DNA from: Dipetalonema caudispina
Lineage: Eukaryota; Nematoda; Chromadorea; Rhabditida; Onchocercidae
DNA length: 64,000 nucleotides
Direction: 5' to 3'
Assembly (NCBI GenBank): GCA_013365325.1
Contig: JABVXV010000051.1
Coordinates: forward strand, 124,001-188,000
The notes under the pieces are model-generated. The model was not told the origin of the DNA. It ran no database searches and saw only the letters and a list, made by a program, of their open reading frames with translations. Made by a program: the position numbers and the translations under genes. Positions 1 to 20,534 of this stretch are shown in pieces. How positions within the stretch are numbered: the first letter of the stretch is position 1; every line of letters begins with the position of its first letter.

Positions 1-721
1 TAAAAAATTGTAAAAAACTTCATTAAATCTATTCGTGGAAGAATTGGGAAATTAACTTTAATTATAAGTTGAAAATGGGATATATCTGGAAATTTTTATG
101 GTTTATATAATTATTTATTAATTAAAGTGTTCCGGATTGAATTTTTCTTAAATTTCTTTCTTTTTAATTGTTGCTGTACCATTGCCTTTTCTTGTAAGAG
201 ATGACGGTCGAGATATTGCCATGGATGTCTTTTCCCGACTATTGGCTTGATATGAAACTCTGAAAAATTAGTCTTTCAGAGTTATTTATTAGATTAATTC
301 TAATAATTAATTAATCTTTAAATTCTTGTCGCACAAGAATTGATCAGAAATTACTTACGATGAATTTATTCGTTCTCGTTCCGATGAATTACTCTTTTGT
401 CCAATAGATTTATCAGACAAATGTGAAATAAAATCATTTCTTCTGCAACGAAAATTCATTTTAAATTATTCTTCATTTTAATCCTGTATTGTTAAGGGAA
501 TGAAATTATAATTGGAAATGCATGACAAGTATCAGTACTAACAATAAATGTAATGTATATAATAGCATAAATTCATTGCTTACAAATGTATAAATATATT
601 TTAATTAATCCATCAAAAATTTTCTCTGTGTCCTATGAGCATCATGAATTTTGAAAATGTTTCAAAGTAAATAAATTAACTAAGTAAACAAATAAATAAA
701 TGAATAAGCAACTAAAACGAT
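1..721. other. gene-free flank, AT-rich
   Basis: No coding exon, RNA gene or clear repeat was recognised here. The stretch lies 3' of the zinc-finger gene on the minus strand, so it should include that gene's 3' UTR and polyadenylation region. Confidence 0.4.
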
Positions 722-3700
722 TTACTTTCTTGATGAACTCCTCTCTCTTCGTCGATCATTTCCACTATTATTATCACCGTATGATCGTTGTGATGATTTA
801 GATCGTCTTGAAGAAATATTTAAACGACGTTCTGGTGTTGATGGATGACAGCCATTTTTCTTGCATCGCAATTTATTATCACGATTTAATGTTGTATTAC
901 TCAATTGATCACAATCACTAATTTCTGATCGTATCATTGTTGCATTAGATTGTCGTAACCTTATCTTTTGTATCTAAATTTACAATATTTATGTTGATAA
1001 TTACTTCAAAAATGACAAATTTTAAATTCATTTCGAAAAATATTCATTTTTTCTTTGCTATTATTTATAAATAAGAGTTTTCTATTAATAATTATGTCGT
1101 AATTGTGAAATTGTTGTTAAATAGAGAAAACGAATAACCGAATGAGCTTATTTAAATTGTCATCAATTTTCATGCTTATTTTTCATTACAACCTTCTACA
1201 AAATATTATAATTAAAGTCTATTCCTTTGTAATTTACTTAAATTTGAATTATAATTTCAATACTATTTACGATATCATTTCAAAATGTTTCCAAATTTCA
1301 GTCCTTTCAACATCATAATTAATATCAACATCTGAGTTAAGTAATCTTTTAGATTTCAATTAAATTAATGTAAACGAGAAATTTCGATAGTAGTTACTTC
1401 TATACCTTTATCGGTCCTTTCTTTTCTTGTTGCGTTTTACAAAATGGAATATGCCGTTCTGCTGCGGCTTCATTAAAACTGCGCCCACAATATTCGCATT
1501 TAATGTAATCTAAAATCACTTAGCAGACGTGTTTCTTATTTTATTATTGTTTGAATTAACAAATTTCAAAATCTTTATGTTAATTACTTCTACTAAACAC
1601 ACTAAATACTTATACTAACGTACATCAAAACCTATAAAATAAAAACAAATGCTTTTTTAATTATATCATTAGCATTATTTGTTCATTATATGAACAGTAT
1701 GCATTATCAACGATAGTAAATTAACGAATTCAACCCGTAATACTCAAAAACTTCTTTTTCCCCAATAATTTAAAAATAGAAACAAATTTCATTTATTCCT
1801 ACTTTAAGTAATTAATTTCTACAATCGAAATTTTATTATTTATTAGGGTTAAAACAGACCAAAATTTAAACACATCATTAATGGAATTAATTTTCTTACA
1901 TTTTTATAGCGCAATAAATTAATAAGTAAAGTTTGATTATGTTGTCATATCGAATTATTGCACAAATTTTTTATCAAATTCTCAAAAAAATAAGAGATTT
2001 TTATGTGACCAAAATTTAAAAAAATTTCAAATTTTCTGTTCATAGCTGAGAAATGTGCATCTAAATTTTTGGGAAATAAAATTTTTACTAATATGTATTT
2101 GTAATTTTATTGAAATTCAGAACTTATTTATCATAAATAAACATGCAGCAAAGTTATTTGACCTTTTAATCTATAAACAATATTGGGTATTATATAAGAA
2201 ATTATTGAAATATCAGTTAGATATCAGAAATTGTGTTAATTAAATGTGAGGAATAATAATACACCCGTAATTGATTAATGAATATTTATAGTAGCAATAG
2301 TGAAAGCAGCTGAGGATCATCAAATTATTTAACATTATTCCGGAATAGTACTTACTGTTTAAAATATATAACTTTTAGTTCATTGTTTGAATTATTAAAA
2401 CGTCATTTTATTTGTTTACCCATTATATTTGTTGCAGTTCGAAATTTAATTTATTAAAAAAGACATGATGACTTATTAAAGTAACTGAAATAATTGTATC
2501 ATTGCTTTCTAATTTGTTTAAAATTTCAAAAAAACTGCTGTGTGTAAAGAATTCATTTTAGTATTTAATTAGAAAATGAAAATTACGAAGTCGAAAAATT
2601 TTTAATTATTATTCCATAAATGTTTTTACCGAAATATTTTGGTATTTTGATTAATGAAAAGTTTAATCTTTACCTTTCGGTACTGTCATTTTTGATAATG
2701 ATGAAAAAGGCATATCAGTACGAGGTGTATAATTAGCCTGTTTGGATGTTGATACAGCGTTAACGAATGTTTCATGTTTTTCACGCCAACTTGTTTTAGG
2801 CCTTGGAAATGTACCACCAAGCTGTAATTAATTAATCCATAGAGTTCACATGATATGTAAATATTGGAAATACATAAAAATTTGTTTTAAAAACAGAAAT
2901 TTTAAATTTTATTATATTAACTTTTGACAATCTTTCAACTATGTTATATTTGCCTTCAATTTTCCACATGATAAATTAATAGAAAGCAGATAATAGGAAT
3001 TTTAGAAACCTAAAAAGTTTCTGATGCAGTTGTTTTCCAATACTATCATGATTAAGTTTTCTTCAAAATTAAAAAAATTGCTATATCTGTCATCATTCCC
3101 TTTTCCGATTTTTCGCCTTCCGATCATTTGATCAGTACTACATATTCTCGATCACTCAATGCCATGTATTTTATAGGTGGTGATTTAATCCCATTCCGGT
3201 TATAACGAATACGTACATACGGTTTAATGTTTAGATTGTTAGCTATTATTTGCTATCACATATTTTCGATTCCTGAATAGAATTAGTTTTTGTCAACAAC
3301 TTCTGATGAAATTGACTTATAAATAATTAACTCTTTCGCGTTCTTTTCGAGCATTTATAACATTATCAATCGTAACATCAGATCCGGTTGCTCGCTGTTT
3401 TCCGGAATCGAACACTTTCCGTTTTTCTCTTGCCATTTTTCGGCATATTGCTTCATGTTTCGCCTGAATAATTTTTTTAAGCAATCAACTACTGAATTAT
3501 TATTTGTCGTGTCATTTTTCTTCTTTAATTATATTATCAGCCACTTTAATTTTACATTCGATTTTATAAACAATAGTGGTTTCATTTAAATATAATTAAA
3601 ATAGTATAAAGTGCTCATCATCATAAAAGTGTATTATTATTTATAATACTGTAATTTTTCGCCTTTCTTAAAACAGGGACCATTGAAGTTTAAACTTTCC

Positions 3701-4360
3701 AATTTATAAAATTACAAAAATTTTGTTAGCAAATAATTTCGTATTTTCAACATTTTTCGCTTTAATAGTAGTCAGTGAATTTTGAAAATTCCACAACTTT
3801 TAATTTATCTATTTGAATCCATAAATAGGTTTCACTATGTTAATTATGCAAATAAAATTACAGTTATTTCAACAATTACATTAATTAGTGCTTACCAGAC
3901 TATTCTTCACAAAACTTCGTCCACAAACTTCGCATGGATGCACTTTTTCATTTTTGCCCGGCAGATTAGCTGAAATATAATAATTTATTATTTATCGCCT
4001 TGTGTTATGCTGCAAAATTTTCGATCCTAAAAATTAGAATGTTGAGCGCTTTCTCCTTCGGCAATGGTCGGAATAACCGTGTTCTAAACGAGCTTAATAA
4101 AAAGTTTGAAAGTGAAAGAATTTGAAGTATAACATTTAATCTGAGGTATTGATTAAAACTATTCTAAAACATCAAACAAACAAAAAAAGTAAAAGCTAGA
4201 CAGTTAAGGAAAAAGAGAGAAAAAAAAAGCGCAAAATAATGCAAGTAACGTGACGTACGTAGCAAAGTTATTTGATAGAAATTTCACGTAATAAGCAATA
4301 ATGCGAAAGTTAGGCAACAAATAATTATTTGGAAAAGATTTCAAAAATGAACTTACCCAT
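722..4360 (-). CDS. zc2hc1: C2HC zinc-finger protein, ZC2HC1 (FAM164) family
   Basis: Six exons read on the minus strand: 4360-4357, 3969-3896, 3463-3332, 2821-2674, 1509-1406 and 973-722, giving 237 aa. All junctions keep frame. There are two C2HC fingers of identical spacing, C-x2-C-x11-H-x3-C: Cys14, Cys17, His29, Cys33 and Cys124, Cys127, His139, Cys143. Both contain the CGRSF core typical of the ZC2HC1 family. Between them lies a conserved-looking stretch with PRPKTSWREKHE. The C-terminus is basic and rich in Arg and Ser and ends RRRERSSSRK. Family members bind zinc, but their cellular role is poorly known. The first coding exon is only four bases (ATGG) and rests on a good GTAAGT donor and on phase agreement with exon 2. 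The human family member is longer, so extra exons could be missed. Family assignment is secure; the exact start is less so. Confidence 0.85.
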
Positions 4361-7054
4361 TGTTCGATTGAAATTGTAAAATGCTTGTGAATTGATAGTT
4401 GTGAAATGAGAAAGATAAAAATAGTCTAAGGAAATTCTGAAATGTGATAGACATAAGCGTAACTATGGGAAGCAATTGCTACCTTCCATGAAGTAAGAAT
4501 AGCGTTGCTAAGCACATATCATTATTTATTATAACTATTAATTATCTTATCTTTATACTCAAAGTAGAATTAGAAGCGCATATCACTATCATCATTATTA
4601 TCATCTATTTATGTCGATTCTTTACAACGATTCCAAACATTTAAATTTATTCCTTGCTAAATTTTAAATCAAAAATTCTGTTAGAAGCAAAGGTATGCAT
4701 TTCTAGACACTTCTAATAATTACATATAAGGCTTTCAAGTATTTCTTTTGCCACTTTTCTTCTTTCTCTTCCTTTTTTTTTGCCCTATTCGATACGAATA
4801 TGCTCAACAGACTTTAACAAAAATGAATTTCCCCTCAGACATTATTAGGGCAAAGTAAAGTTTTCAACAAATTTCATTTGAATAGTGCTATATGACAACA
4901 ACAACTTCAATGAATTCAATCATTCAAATAAATGATAATAATTTGAGCAATTGACTATTGAAATATAATTTAATTATTTGTCACATCGAAAGTTAATTGA
5001 CAATTTTAGTTCTTTATTAAGAGATGAAGCAAAAAGAAAGGTTCAAATTAGTCCATTTTTTGTCAGAATTTTTTAATTTCGATCAAATATTATTCAAATT
5101 TTAACTCTAATATTAATTAATCATTGGGAGAAAAGATGAAGTAATCAATTATTCAAACTTCAGCTGTAAATTTAAAATTTTTATTTAGAATTAGAAAAAT
5201 CTATTTTAAAAATTATTTTTTAATTTTCATCGATCTAAATTTATTTCATGTACATGTGATTATTAAGTACATTCCATCGAATCGATCACATATGCATTTC
5301 CTTCCTTGACTTGGCCAGTCTATTCACTATTCTTTCTGGCTTCAAATATACGCACCAATAAACCAACAATAACACCTTTTTCAACAAAATCAAAAATTTT
5401 CTCACTTTACTATTAAATTTCAAAGTTTCACTTTTTAATATTTTTCTCCAAAACGGTAATTAAAAAATAATTGCTGCTGTAAGAAAAACAAAAATTTCAT
5501 CTCTTTTCATCTCTTCACATTTTTTTGGATTAAATATGGCAAAATTTGCAGATCCATAGCTTATCAGTTTTTAAGCGGTTTTTTTTTCCTTTTTTAAAGC
5601 ATATTTTTTGGACAGTTGGTTATATTATTGTCAAAGTTACCTGAGTGGATCATTCGATAATTACAATTTGCATAATACAATGGATTACAATAATAGCATG
5701 TATTACAGTAATTTAAAACAATTCGTATCATGCTGCTCCAGAAATAAATGATACATGCAATATTTATTTAATTACTTATTTGTTGTATATTGAAAAAAAA
5801 GCTTGATATAAGCGATTAGACTGATTATTCTAGACAAAACATCTCAAATATGAAATTTTGTTCCGATATATCTGATCTGCAAAAAATTCTTTCGTTTTTT
5901 ATAATAATTTTTGTGAGATCTGTTCTAGGAAGAAGTTTACAGTATGTTGAGAAAATATTACTCAGACTAATTGATTAATCAATTGGTTTTTATGCGATGA
6001 TTTAAAACATTAGCTACTGTATCCAAATATATATTTCTATTACTGTAAGGACTAACTGTTTTAAGAGATTCACGTAAGATCATTCGATATGTCGATACGT
6101 GATTCATTTAAAAGACTCAAAATTGCATCACTGTATCAGACAATTCTAATCTTGATTTAATGTCAAACATCTTATAGGTCTAACTTGATTCACAGTCTTT
6201 TCAATTCTTTGATGAAAATTATTAAATACTAAAAAGTAAGTTATTAAGTACCAGGAATTTATCTATGAAATTTGTGTTTCAAAGTAATAATTATATCAAA
6301 AATCTTTGTCATTTCGAGAGAAGTTTGATTTCTTTTTGCAAATGAATTTTGAAATTTCAAAAACTCTCCAAATAAATTTCATACTTATTTCTTTGCTTAA
6401 GATTCGATTCGAATCTTCCCTATTTAAATATACATCATCTGTTGCATTACTTACGTCATACGGTGCACGATTCTTGTCGATTACCTCACACTTCTTATTT
6501 GAAATCTTAGCCCAATTTTCCGTTAACTACCAGAAATCCATAAAATCAATCAACAAACATTTTGGATGACTTTCCTTATAGCATAAAGTGCCAAATACGT
6601 CCAACAAATTTTTAAGATTAGAACTTAACAAAATCAGCAAAAAGGATTAACATGCAGTGATTTAAGAATGCCATGATGAACAGCTTCTCTCGGTAAAATG
6701 ATGTATGTGCAACCACGCCCGATATACATGTAAGTATTAACTCTTCATAATGTCAATATGTATTGGATTGAAGGATGATTCTTATCTGCCACTTATTATA
6801 ATATAACTATGTTACAACACCGACTGTATACAAAAACGTTTATTAAAAATGAATTTAAGGATACGCAACATAAACAGAATGATTCTTCTTAATGCACTAC
6901 TCGAAAAGAATCAAATTCTAATTCTTCATAAATTAATTGACGTCGACAAACACATAGATATTCCATCATTAGCTTATTATAACATTATTACCACTAATAT
7001 TAATGATTTGTGAATTCCAAATAGTTATTATTTTCTTAATTGCCTAAATGTCGC
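4361..7054. other. intergenic, about 2.7 kb, no gene seen
   Basis: This lies between the start of the zinc-finger gene and the 3' end of phosphoglycerate kinase, both on the minus strand. It must hold the promoter of the former and the 3' UTR of the latter. Reading frames are short and low in complexity. The ones beginning near 3782 and 6306 show no domain and no splice partner. Confidence 0.4.
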
Positions 7055-10000
7055 TTAAGCTGGAGAAAGCGCATCGACACCAGGTAGCACTTTTCCTGAA
7101 ATATAAGCATTTAAGTTGAGAACCAAGATATTTTTCTCTGCTCTAAAAAAGATTAATGCTGCCTATGTTATCTATAATCTAAGAAAATGGCCAATGAAAA
7201 GGAAAATAAAGTTGTCATCTCCTACTGCGATGAAATGATTATTCATTGAAGACTCTGATGCATAAGGGAAACAACAAAAAGGAAAAAGTTAGGAAAATGA
7301 AACGACATTCTAGAAAATAAGAGGATAGTACAAACAAACTAGGCATTTACTAACATTTAATCATTGAAACCCCAAAATTTCAAACGAGAAGACATCAAAA
7401 CTAGGAAATCTTCATTAATCAATGAAGGAGGACAAAATAGATACCTTCAAGCAATTCCAGGCTTGCACCACCACCGGTACTAACGTGGCTCACTTTGTCA
7501 CCAGTTTTCCACTTCTTGCAACATGTTGCTGTATCACCACCACCTTTAACATTCAAACTATGAGGAGTACTGCATAAGTAAAACGCAGTTTTTTTGGTAT
7601 ATAGATGTAAGTAAAACATAGCAAAAAAGAATGAAAATAATCACCGATAATAGTAACAGCGCCTTTAGAAGTAGCATCAACAACAGCATCCATTACAGCT
7701 TTTGTTCCTTTCGAAAAATTCTCCCACTCGAAAACACCAGCTGGTCCATTCCAAACAATAGTTTTTGCACGTCCCACAACCTCAGCAAATTGTTTGGCTG
7801 TTTCCGGTCCAATATCAAGACCCATCCATCCATCCGGAATACCTGACTTAAGGTCTACCGTCTTGAACTGGGCATCCTGAAAGCAAAACAAAATAGAAAA
7901 TTTGATTTGCTGCAAGGCATGAAATCATATGAAAGACTTCTAGAAAAAAACTACTGATTTTTTAAGGTTTCTATCATTTTAGGATGAAACAGAAAGTCGA
8001 TACCTCTTTAAAATCATCAGCAATAACGAAATCGACTGGCAAATGTATTTTCACGCCCTTTTCTTTAGCCTTATCCATCAATTCATTCACTATTTTGGCA
8101 CCCTGCAATGAAATGTTCCATCTATACCGTTACATATTAAGGTCATTCAAATTTGCGTATGATGATTTCGACATTGTTAACTTGAAATTACCCGCCTTTA
8201 CATTAATAGCATTCTTCCACTTATTCCAGTATCAAAGAAAGAGAATGATGAACTGAGACCAAGGTATGTGTACTATTTATATTTACATCATACTATTTAT
8301 ACCTTCTTACTGCACAACTTATGATGCTACAAGTAAAGTTACTCCTTGTCTGCAACGATAAGTTGAATTGTATAGAAATGACTACGATCAAAAATTCTGT
8401 GACGGATAAAACCAGAAAGAATGACAGAAAAAAACCCGACATAAAAGTCACAGCCCCATCTTTCATGAAGCAATTTGACTAAGTGACTATTTACCTCTGT
8501 GTCAAAAAGTGATTTTCCAATATTGATGTTGTTGATGACTTTCAAAAACGTGTAGGCCATTCCACCACCAATGATCATTTCATTCACCTGTTTAAACAAT
8601 ATAAAGGTGATTGGGTGGTTTAAAATTGAATACATTCCTCTCTTTATACTTACTTAACTTCTCTTAAATTGTATTACTTTTTTTCAACAGTTACACCTTC
8701 ATTGAGAATTCCATCCCTCTTACGAACCTTGTGATCATCAAAAAAAATTCTTCATAGGTTCTAACTTATGCCATAACGGGCAAAAACATCTAATAAACTA
8801 TTATTTTTCATCAGACGAAGCCAACACTTCAATGGAAATTCAGTGAAAATTTGATTCGACAACAAAGATGTCGAAAGCTTACTTCTGTCATTTTTAGTAT
8901 GAAAAGAAAATTTAATCATTGTACATGATCACTTGAGCAAAAAAAATATGAAATCAAAGAAAAGTGAAAACCACAAAATCTTTCAACTTTAAATAAACTT
9001 CACTTAAAAGTAACCTACACAAGTAATTTGTATTATCAAAAAAAATATTTTGACATTACTTTATCTAAAAGATTGCGAATAAGCTGAATTTTGTCTGCCA
9101 CTTTAGCACCACCCAAAATTGCCAGAAATGGTGGAACAGGATTATCCAGAGCTTTTGCAAAGTAGTCTAATTCTTTCTTCATCAGAAAACCGGTGGCACG
9201 TTTGTCCAATTTGACACCAACCATGGAGCTGAAAACAACGACAGTGATTAAAATTTAACTGCCTAAAGAGAAATGAGTAATATATCTAACCAATCTTTTT
9301 TTAACAGAAATAAATGCGCCGGAATGGTTTACAGATAGTAACCGGATGATTGTAGTAAAACTAATTTGATTTAAAAGACTATAATATAATGTTTGATAGA
9401 AAGTAAAACCAGTGATAGCTTAAAACAAGTGAATAAAAAGCTCAAATACCTCTTTCCAAGAGCCAATGCTTGATAGACAGGCAATTACATCACTAATGAG
9501 AAAAGATGCATTTTCTGAATTTCTGAATAATGCTATTTTATATACAACAAAGCAAAGCAATATTTACCTATGCGCACGATGTGCAGTACCAAATGCATCA
9601 TTCACATAAACATCGCCATGTTTCGTCAGAGATGCACGAAACTTGTCGATATCAGCTTGTGATGCCTTGACCTGGAAATAAATGATAAAATTAAGAATTA
9701 ATTGTAAATAAGGAAACGACTTAATGATTATGCAAAATGATAGAAACACCAATTGAATTATTATTATTATATAATAATTTCTATTCGATAGATTTCTACG
9801 CATTTCAGAAAATAGAAGTGGATAATCTACACATTTCGTCGCTAGTTTCCTCAACTGTTGGATCAAGCGAAACGATTTGTGAATTGCATCTTTCTCCCAA
9901 TAACTGTATGCAGGGCATACAGTTCACATTGCTCGAAGATTTGATGTATTAAGTGATCATTTAATTCAGATAATCCATTTTAAAAAACCAAAACAGTAAA

Positions 10001-10866
10001 ATATTTACCCTTCCCAGATAATTTCATTTCAAATGATCATACCTTTTCACCCTTTTCATTTACACCTTTCCCTTCTTCTTCCAAATAAAATCGGAGATTT
10101 TCAAGTAAAATAATACTACCGGGAGCAGGATCAGCTGTAGCTTTTTCGGCTTCTGATCCAACACAATCATGAACAAATGTAACATCCCTGAAGGAAATAT
10201 CAAAATACTCCTTTCCACTCTATTTCGAAGGATTGATTTTTCTTTGTGATAATGAACAACAAGTAAACAAACAAATATTATGACTGCTATTTTTCTCTGT
10301 ATAATTAAAGAACATAAATTTTTAAACAAATGCTTTATTGCTTACTTGCCGAGAACATTTTTCAATTCCGCTGCAACTGGCTCCAATGTGAATTCCATCT
10401 TTTTCATACCATCTGGACGTCCCAAATGTGACATTAGTACAACTGCTTTTGCACCATGATCTAATGCATACTGCAATAGCATAATATAAGTGAAATCTTA
10501 AAATAATAATTTGTGATGATTTCAGCACGCATAAAACCTTCTGCTTGTTTCCTTTTCAGTTTTTCAGCTATGAAATGAAATTCCACACCATAAACATTCT
10601 TGTGGAAAATGAAGCAAAAAAAAAAAAAAAAAACAACGTGGGAGCAATGTAGATATATAATACAGTAATGGATTATTACTCGGAAAAAGTTAATGTTAAT
10701 AATCAAAAAACCAAGATAGACTTACTTTAATAGTTGGTACCGCAGCTGTAATACGTTGATTGTTCGTAATTTTGCCATCTTTAAGTGGTACATTAAAATC
10801 GACCCGAATTAGGACCCTTTTATCCTTTACATCCACTTTATCGATCGATAACTTATTCAGCGTCAT
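7055..10866 (-). CDS. pgk-1: phosphoglycerate kinase
   Basis: This cytosolic glycolytic enzyme transfers phosphate from 1,3-bisphosphoglycerate to ADP. Ten exons: 10866-10726, 10470-10346, 10187-10043, 9671-9568, 9228-9060, 8587-8495, 8102-8004, 7876-7645, 7543-7445 and 7095-7055. Together they give 415 aa, the usual length for the family, with every phase matching. Signature pieces in order are RVDFNVPL near the N-terminus, [76 protein letters not shown] and the nucleotide-binding GGGDTATC followed by [15 protein letters not shown]. No catalytic region is missing. A likely trans-splice acceptor (ATCTTCAG) at 10918-10917 would leave a 50-base 5' UTR. Exon 9 is joined at a short acceptor (GTTAAAG) without the usual TTTCAG; a better-looking TATGCAG just upstream would break the GGGD motif. 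Confidence 0.97.
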
Positions 10867-10899
10867 TTTCTTTTGTATTCCGCGTAAAAATATTCGAAG

Positions 10900-10925
10900 G
10901 ATAGTGCTGAAGATTTTATATATAA
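10900..10925 (-). other. probable spliced-leader acceptor for PGK
   Basis: On the minus strand TATAAAATCTTCAG ends at 10917, 50 bases before the PGK start codon, with no coding exon upstream in phase. This is what a trans-splice acceptor looks like. A cis-spliced non-coding exon cannot be excluded. Confidence 0.45.
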
Positions 10926-13502
10926 ATCTGTAGTTAAATCAACAAAAATGTTTTCGCTAAAGATGATACATTTCTCGTAAATGACGTGAAAAGATCAGTT
11001 GCAAGAATGCTCAAATAACATAAATTGTTACACACAAAGGATTACACATATTAGAATATATGTGTATTGGAAATTTTCGATATAATCAAATCTTTTAGGA
11101 ATGCTTTATAAAAGGAGTGGAAACAAAAAATAGAAAGAATCTTTCACAGTTCAGAACAAAACCACGGAGACAATTTTACGTTTCACCATCAATGATCGTT
11201 TCTATTCATTTCACGTCTAAACTTGTAGTCAATTTTGATAAGTTACGTGCATCCACTACATGTCCCTTACGTCATTTATTAATTTGCAATCATAATATAT
11301 GTTCTTCCATAATGACATAAAACAGATTTTGAATGAACAAGTAGCAAACATAGATTATACCGTGTAGCTCATCTGGTAGATATTTTGAAGTTAACATTAA
11401 ATCGCTTCATTAAAGAAAGAAATCTAGTAGAGAAATATTATCCATCTTGATAGTGTACGTAACGTAGATATACACGTAGTGATCAAGTATATACGTAGCA
11501 TATAAGTGTGTTTAACAAAGGTCATAATACAGGATAAAACTCTTAAAGAGAAACGAGTGATTATTTATCACGTCTGGAAAAATATTAAAATATTAACATT
11601 AAATATCAATGGTGGAAGAAGAAATGTTAAAGCGGTATGGACGATACTTGTTGTGTGAGGAACAAAGAAATGATACCTAAAAACTGAAATACAGAAGGAA
11701 TGAATAACAGGAAAAGGAAGAATGGAAGAGGTACCACTTATGAGATTGAGAAATATAAGCAATGGAACGTCTACGTCTATGCTTGTCGATTTTAAACTCT
11801 CCTTCTCTGTATGTTTCTATGTCTGAGCATGTGTTCTTGTCTTTCTATATCTGACATGTCTGTCTATCCTCAATAGTGGCATTCCGAGAGTTCAAGGAGT
11901 GAAACAGGATGAATGATAATTAAGCTCTTCCTATAGCGGTATATCTGTGGTAGGATTTACAGGAAATATAGGAGACAGTGTGACCTTTCCCTCGAAATTA
12001 TCAGGTGATGACCCTCGAAAGAGCGCATACGATAGCAGTTTGATTTTTGAATACGAATTATAGTAACTATAGATATGGGATTATATTGTAATGCATTTAT
12101 TGCACTTTATAGGTATTTAGAAACTCGAAATTCTAAAACCTAAATTGGAATTAAATTTTCAAAAAATTATTTGTTACCATTTTCCTTAACTATACTCATG
12201 AATTAGCCAACAATTTGGTGTCTGGTTGGATATTGCTTAGCAATGCGTATGGATAAAATTATAAGTGAGATATTGCTTAAGCTATGTAATAATTAGATGT
12301 CATTCTAAGGCGCTTATGCTAAGCTATTATCCTGAAGGCATTTTGAAGTAACCTGGCCAGCTTATTTTGAACTTATGGAAGTGTGATGAAATAAAGGAAT
12401 TAAACAACCTATTTCTCAATGAGTTCTTATTGGAAATGATCGCAGTGAGTTAAACTATAAATCATTTTTGACATATAAATTAGTTATTTTAAGGAGCTTT
12501 ACTGACGACTTCAAACATACCTTAACTATCTTCACATAGAGAGAGGAAGAGTTCGATATTTACAAGCAATCAGTCATGTGCACTTCTTAGCATATCGAAT
12601 TTTGAACTATTTGAAAATATGCTAACAACACATGTGCATTTGAATTCTTACAAGTAGAACAAGGAAGTATTTAGAGCCTTGAAATCGGAATCATTTCCGG
12701 CCGTTCATCTCGATTTAATTGTATTCGTGGTAAGAAATTCCATAGAATTACGTAACATATTTGTTATGAATGGAAAAGGAGAGTAATACAGAACCTAATT
12801 ATATTACTTTGTCAGAATCAGTTGTAGGCGCTACTTCTCTATATTACATAAACCGTTGGATCAAGACTGATAGACTAGGAAATGTACCTTTTCCTCCCTC
12901 CAAAACTTCAAATAACCCATTTAGCAAGAGCCATATTATGAAATGCTAAGCCAGTCATCCCTCATTTCAATATATATTAAGTTGTATGTTTCATAAATTG
13001 CTCGGAAGTTCTTTTTTTGCTCAGAGCCAAACCAAAGCATTTACAGTCCATGCTATTCAACCTGCGGACGATGGAAAAATGACACATCAAATTTTATGAA
13101 AAGTACTACGTCAACAAAATACAATGAGGTTGCTCTACAAATAAATGCTAGTAAAGACAAGCAATAAATGATGGGAATTACATTTAAAATGAAAAACGAG
13201 ACTCAACTAGTTCAAGAACTAAAAGGAAAAAAAAAGATTTTAATAATAAATAAAAGTGGATAGTACCAAGTATTGGGAAAATAAAAAATAATAAAAGATT
13301 CAAGCTTTCAAGTCAACATCAGGAAATTCCCTTATGTTGTAAGCTCATTAGAGATTTTTATACCATTTCTCGCAACAATGGTGATTTCACTTCATGGGCA
13401 CTTATATTCATTCCTCATCATTTTAAAGACTACTAATTAATATCAATACGAGACAATAACGAAGGAACTTTAATAGCTAAATAGAAATTACGCCAACAAG
13501 GC
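10926..13502. other. intergenic between PGK and PFK, about 2.6 kb
   Basis: I see no gene here. The two longest frames (11117-11320 plus, 11568-11762 minus) have no recognisable domain. The segment separates two same-strand glycolytic genes and must hold the PFK 3' UTR and any PGK promoter. Confidence 0.4.
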
Positions 13503-19249
<5,747 letters not shown>

Positions 19250-19266
19250 ATTTTCTAAATAAAAAT
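19250..19266 (-). other. probable spliced-leader acceptor for PFK
   Basis: Minus-strand TTTTTATTTAG ends five bases before the PFK start codon, and no upstream coding exon is visible. This is the typical layout of a nematode trans-splice site. Confidence 0.55.
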
Positions 19267-20534
19267 CTGACAAGGATTTTGGAAAAAAAGGAAAAAAAAA
19301 AAACAAATACGGAGCAACGTTAACATCACTCACTCTTACTGTGACGATTTAATAGTGTGAAAAAGTCAAGATATCATTTCCTGAAGTATCACCATAACTA
19401 ATTCGACCACTAATTATCACGAGTGATAGAACTTAACTGCCCTATGTTTTTAAGAAAATGCAACCATAAAATGTCTGTTTCTTCAGTACTGAATTACTAC
19501 AAATTTAAAGAATTTCAAGCGGCTAGTGTTTATCAGAAAATATCCTCGTATGGTATAGTAACTGTTGAGTTTGTGGTAGCATTATGATAGGACATATGCC
19601 TCTTCCAGAAAGTTCACGCAAGGACAAAATTGATTGAAGGAAAACGTCGGGTAAATTGATGATGAATGTCAACTGAAATACAATTACGCAATACTTCAAA
19701 TACAATGTTTATTCACCATAAATTCTGGCTCAATAAGGAAAGGTGAAATAACGAAATGAGAGAATTAGTAGAATTATTCCAAAATAAGAAAATTAACAAA
19801 ACAATAATGGAATTAACATATCATTCTGGTAATAGTATCAACCAAGCGATAAACTTGTTGAATAGAAGATTTTTAGTGAATCTATTACAAAGCGTAAAAA
19901 TGATATAAAAAGAATTGAAAGATTACATCGAATACAAATCAAACATATGCTTATTACTTCAACTGATGGAGAAACAGCAATCAAACGTTGCATGCTTACA
20001 GAATTATACAAACGATTGTTGGCAGCTTTTTACGTATACATAAGTATAATGCGATTTCGAAACCACAAAGGAGTTGCACAAACAATAATGGAAAAAGACA
20101 TAAATGTCCAATCTCAAATATAACAATTTCTGGTATAAAAAAAAAGAAAAAAAGAGAAAAAAAAGATAAAAAATTTAAACATTAGACACTCTGGAGATCT
20201 TTTAATTCACTTGATCCAACTGTATCGCGTGCAAAATCGAAAATTGTAGTTTTTTCCCCGTCTCAACAATTCCAATTCTTTTAACTTTTAGGTGGCATAT
20301 AATCTCTAGTTTTAGGTCTCAAATTCGTCCCCTACTTTTATTAAATTTCAATTAAAATTTTCATTTTCTAGTATCGCAGCGAACGTTCTCAGTTCATATC
20401 TTGCTGGGATTTTCTACTGATTCTTTTGATTCCGATCCACCAGCAATTTTCGGCGTCGAAGCTTCAATCCTGTTCACTAAAATTAATCTTTATATACTAA
20501 ATTTTTGAGCTTTTTCTTCAGCATATACAAGTCG
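19267..20534. other. intergenic between PFK and MRPS28, about 1.3 kb
   Basis: No gene is recognised. The flanking genes are on the same strand, with MRPS28 upstream. The spacing is long for a compact nematode operon, but an operon cannot be ruled out from sequence alone. Confidence 0.4.

Noticed and set aside
6306..6569. Open frame of 87 codons on the plus strand
   Set aside because: Low-complexity composition, no domain, no partner exon and no clear start context.
19250..19333. Upstream in-frame ATG for PFK
   Set aside because: The extension is Phe-rich and not PFK-like, and a strong acceptor lies between it and the chosen start.
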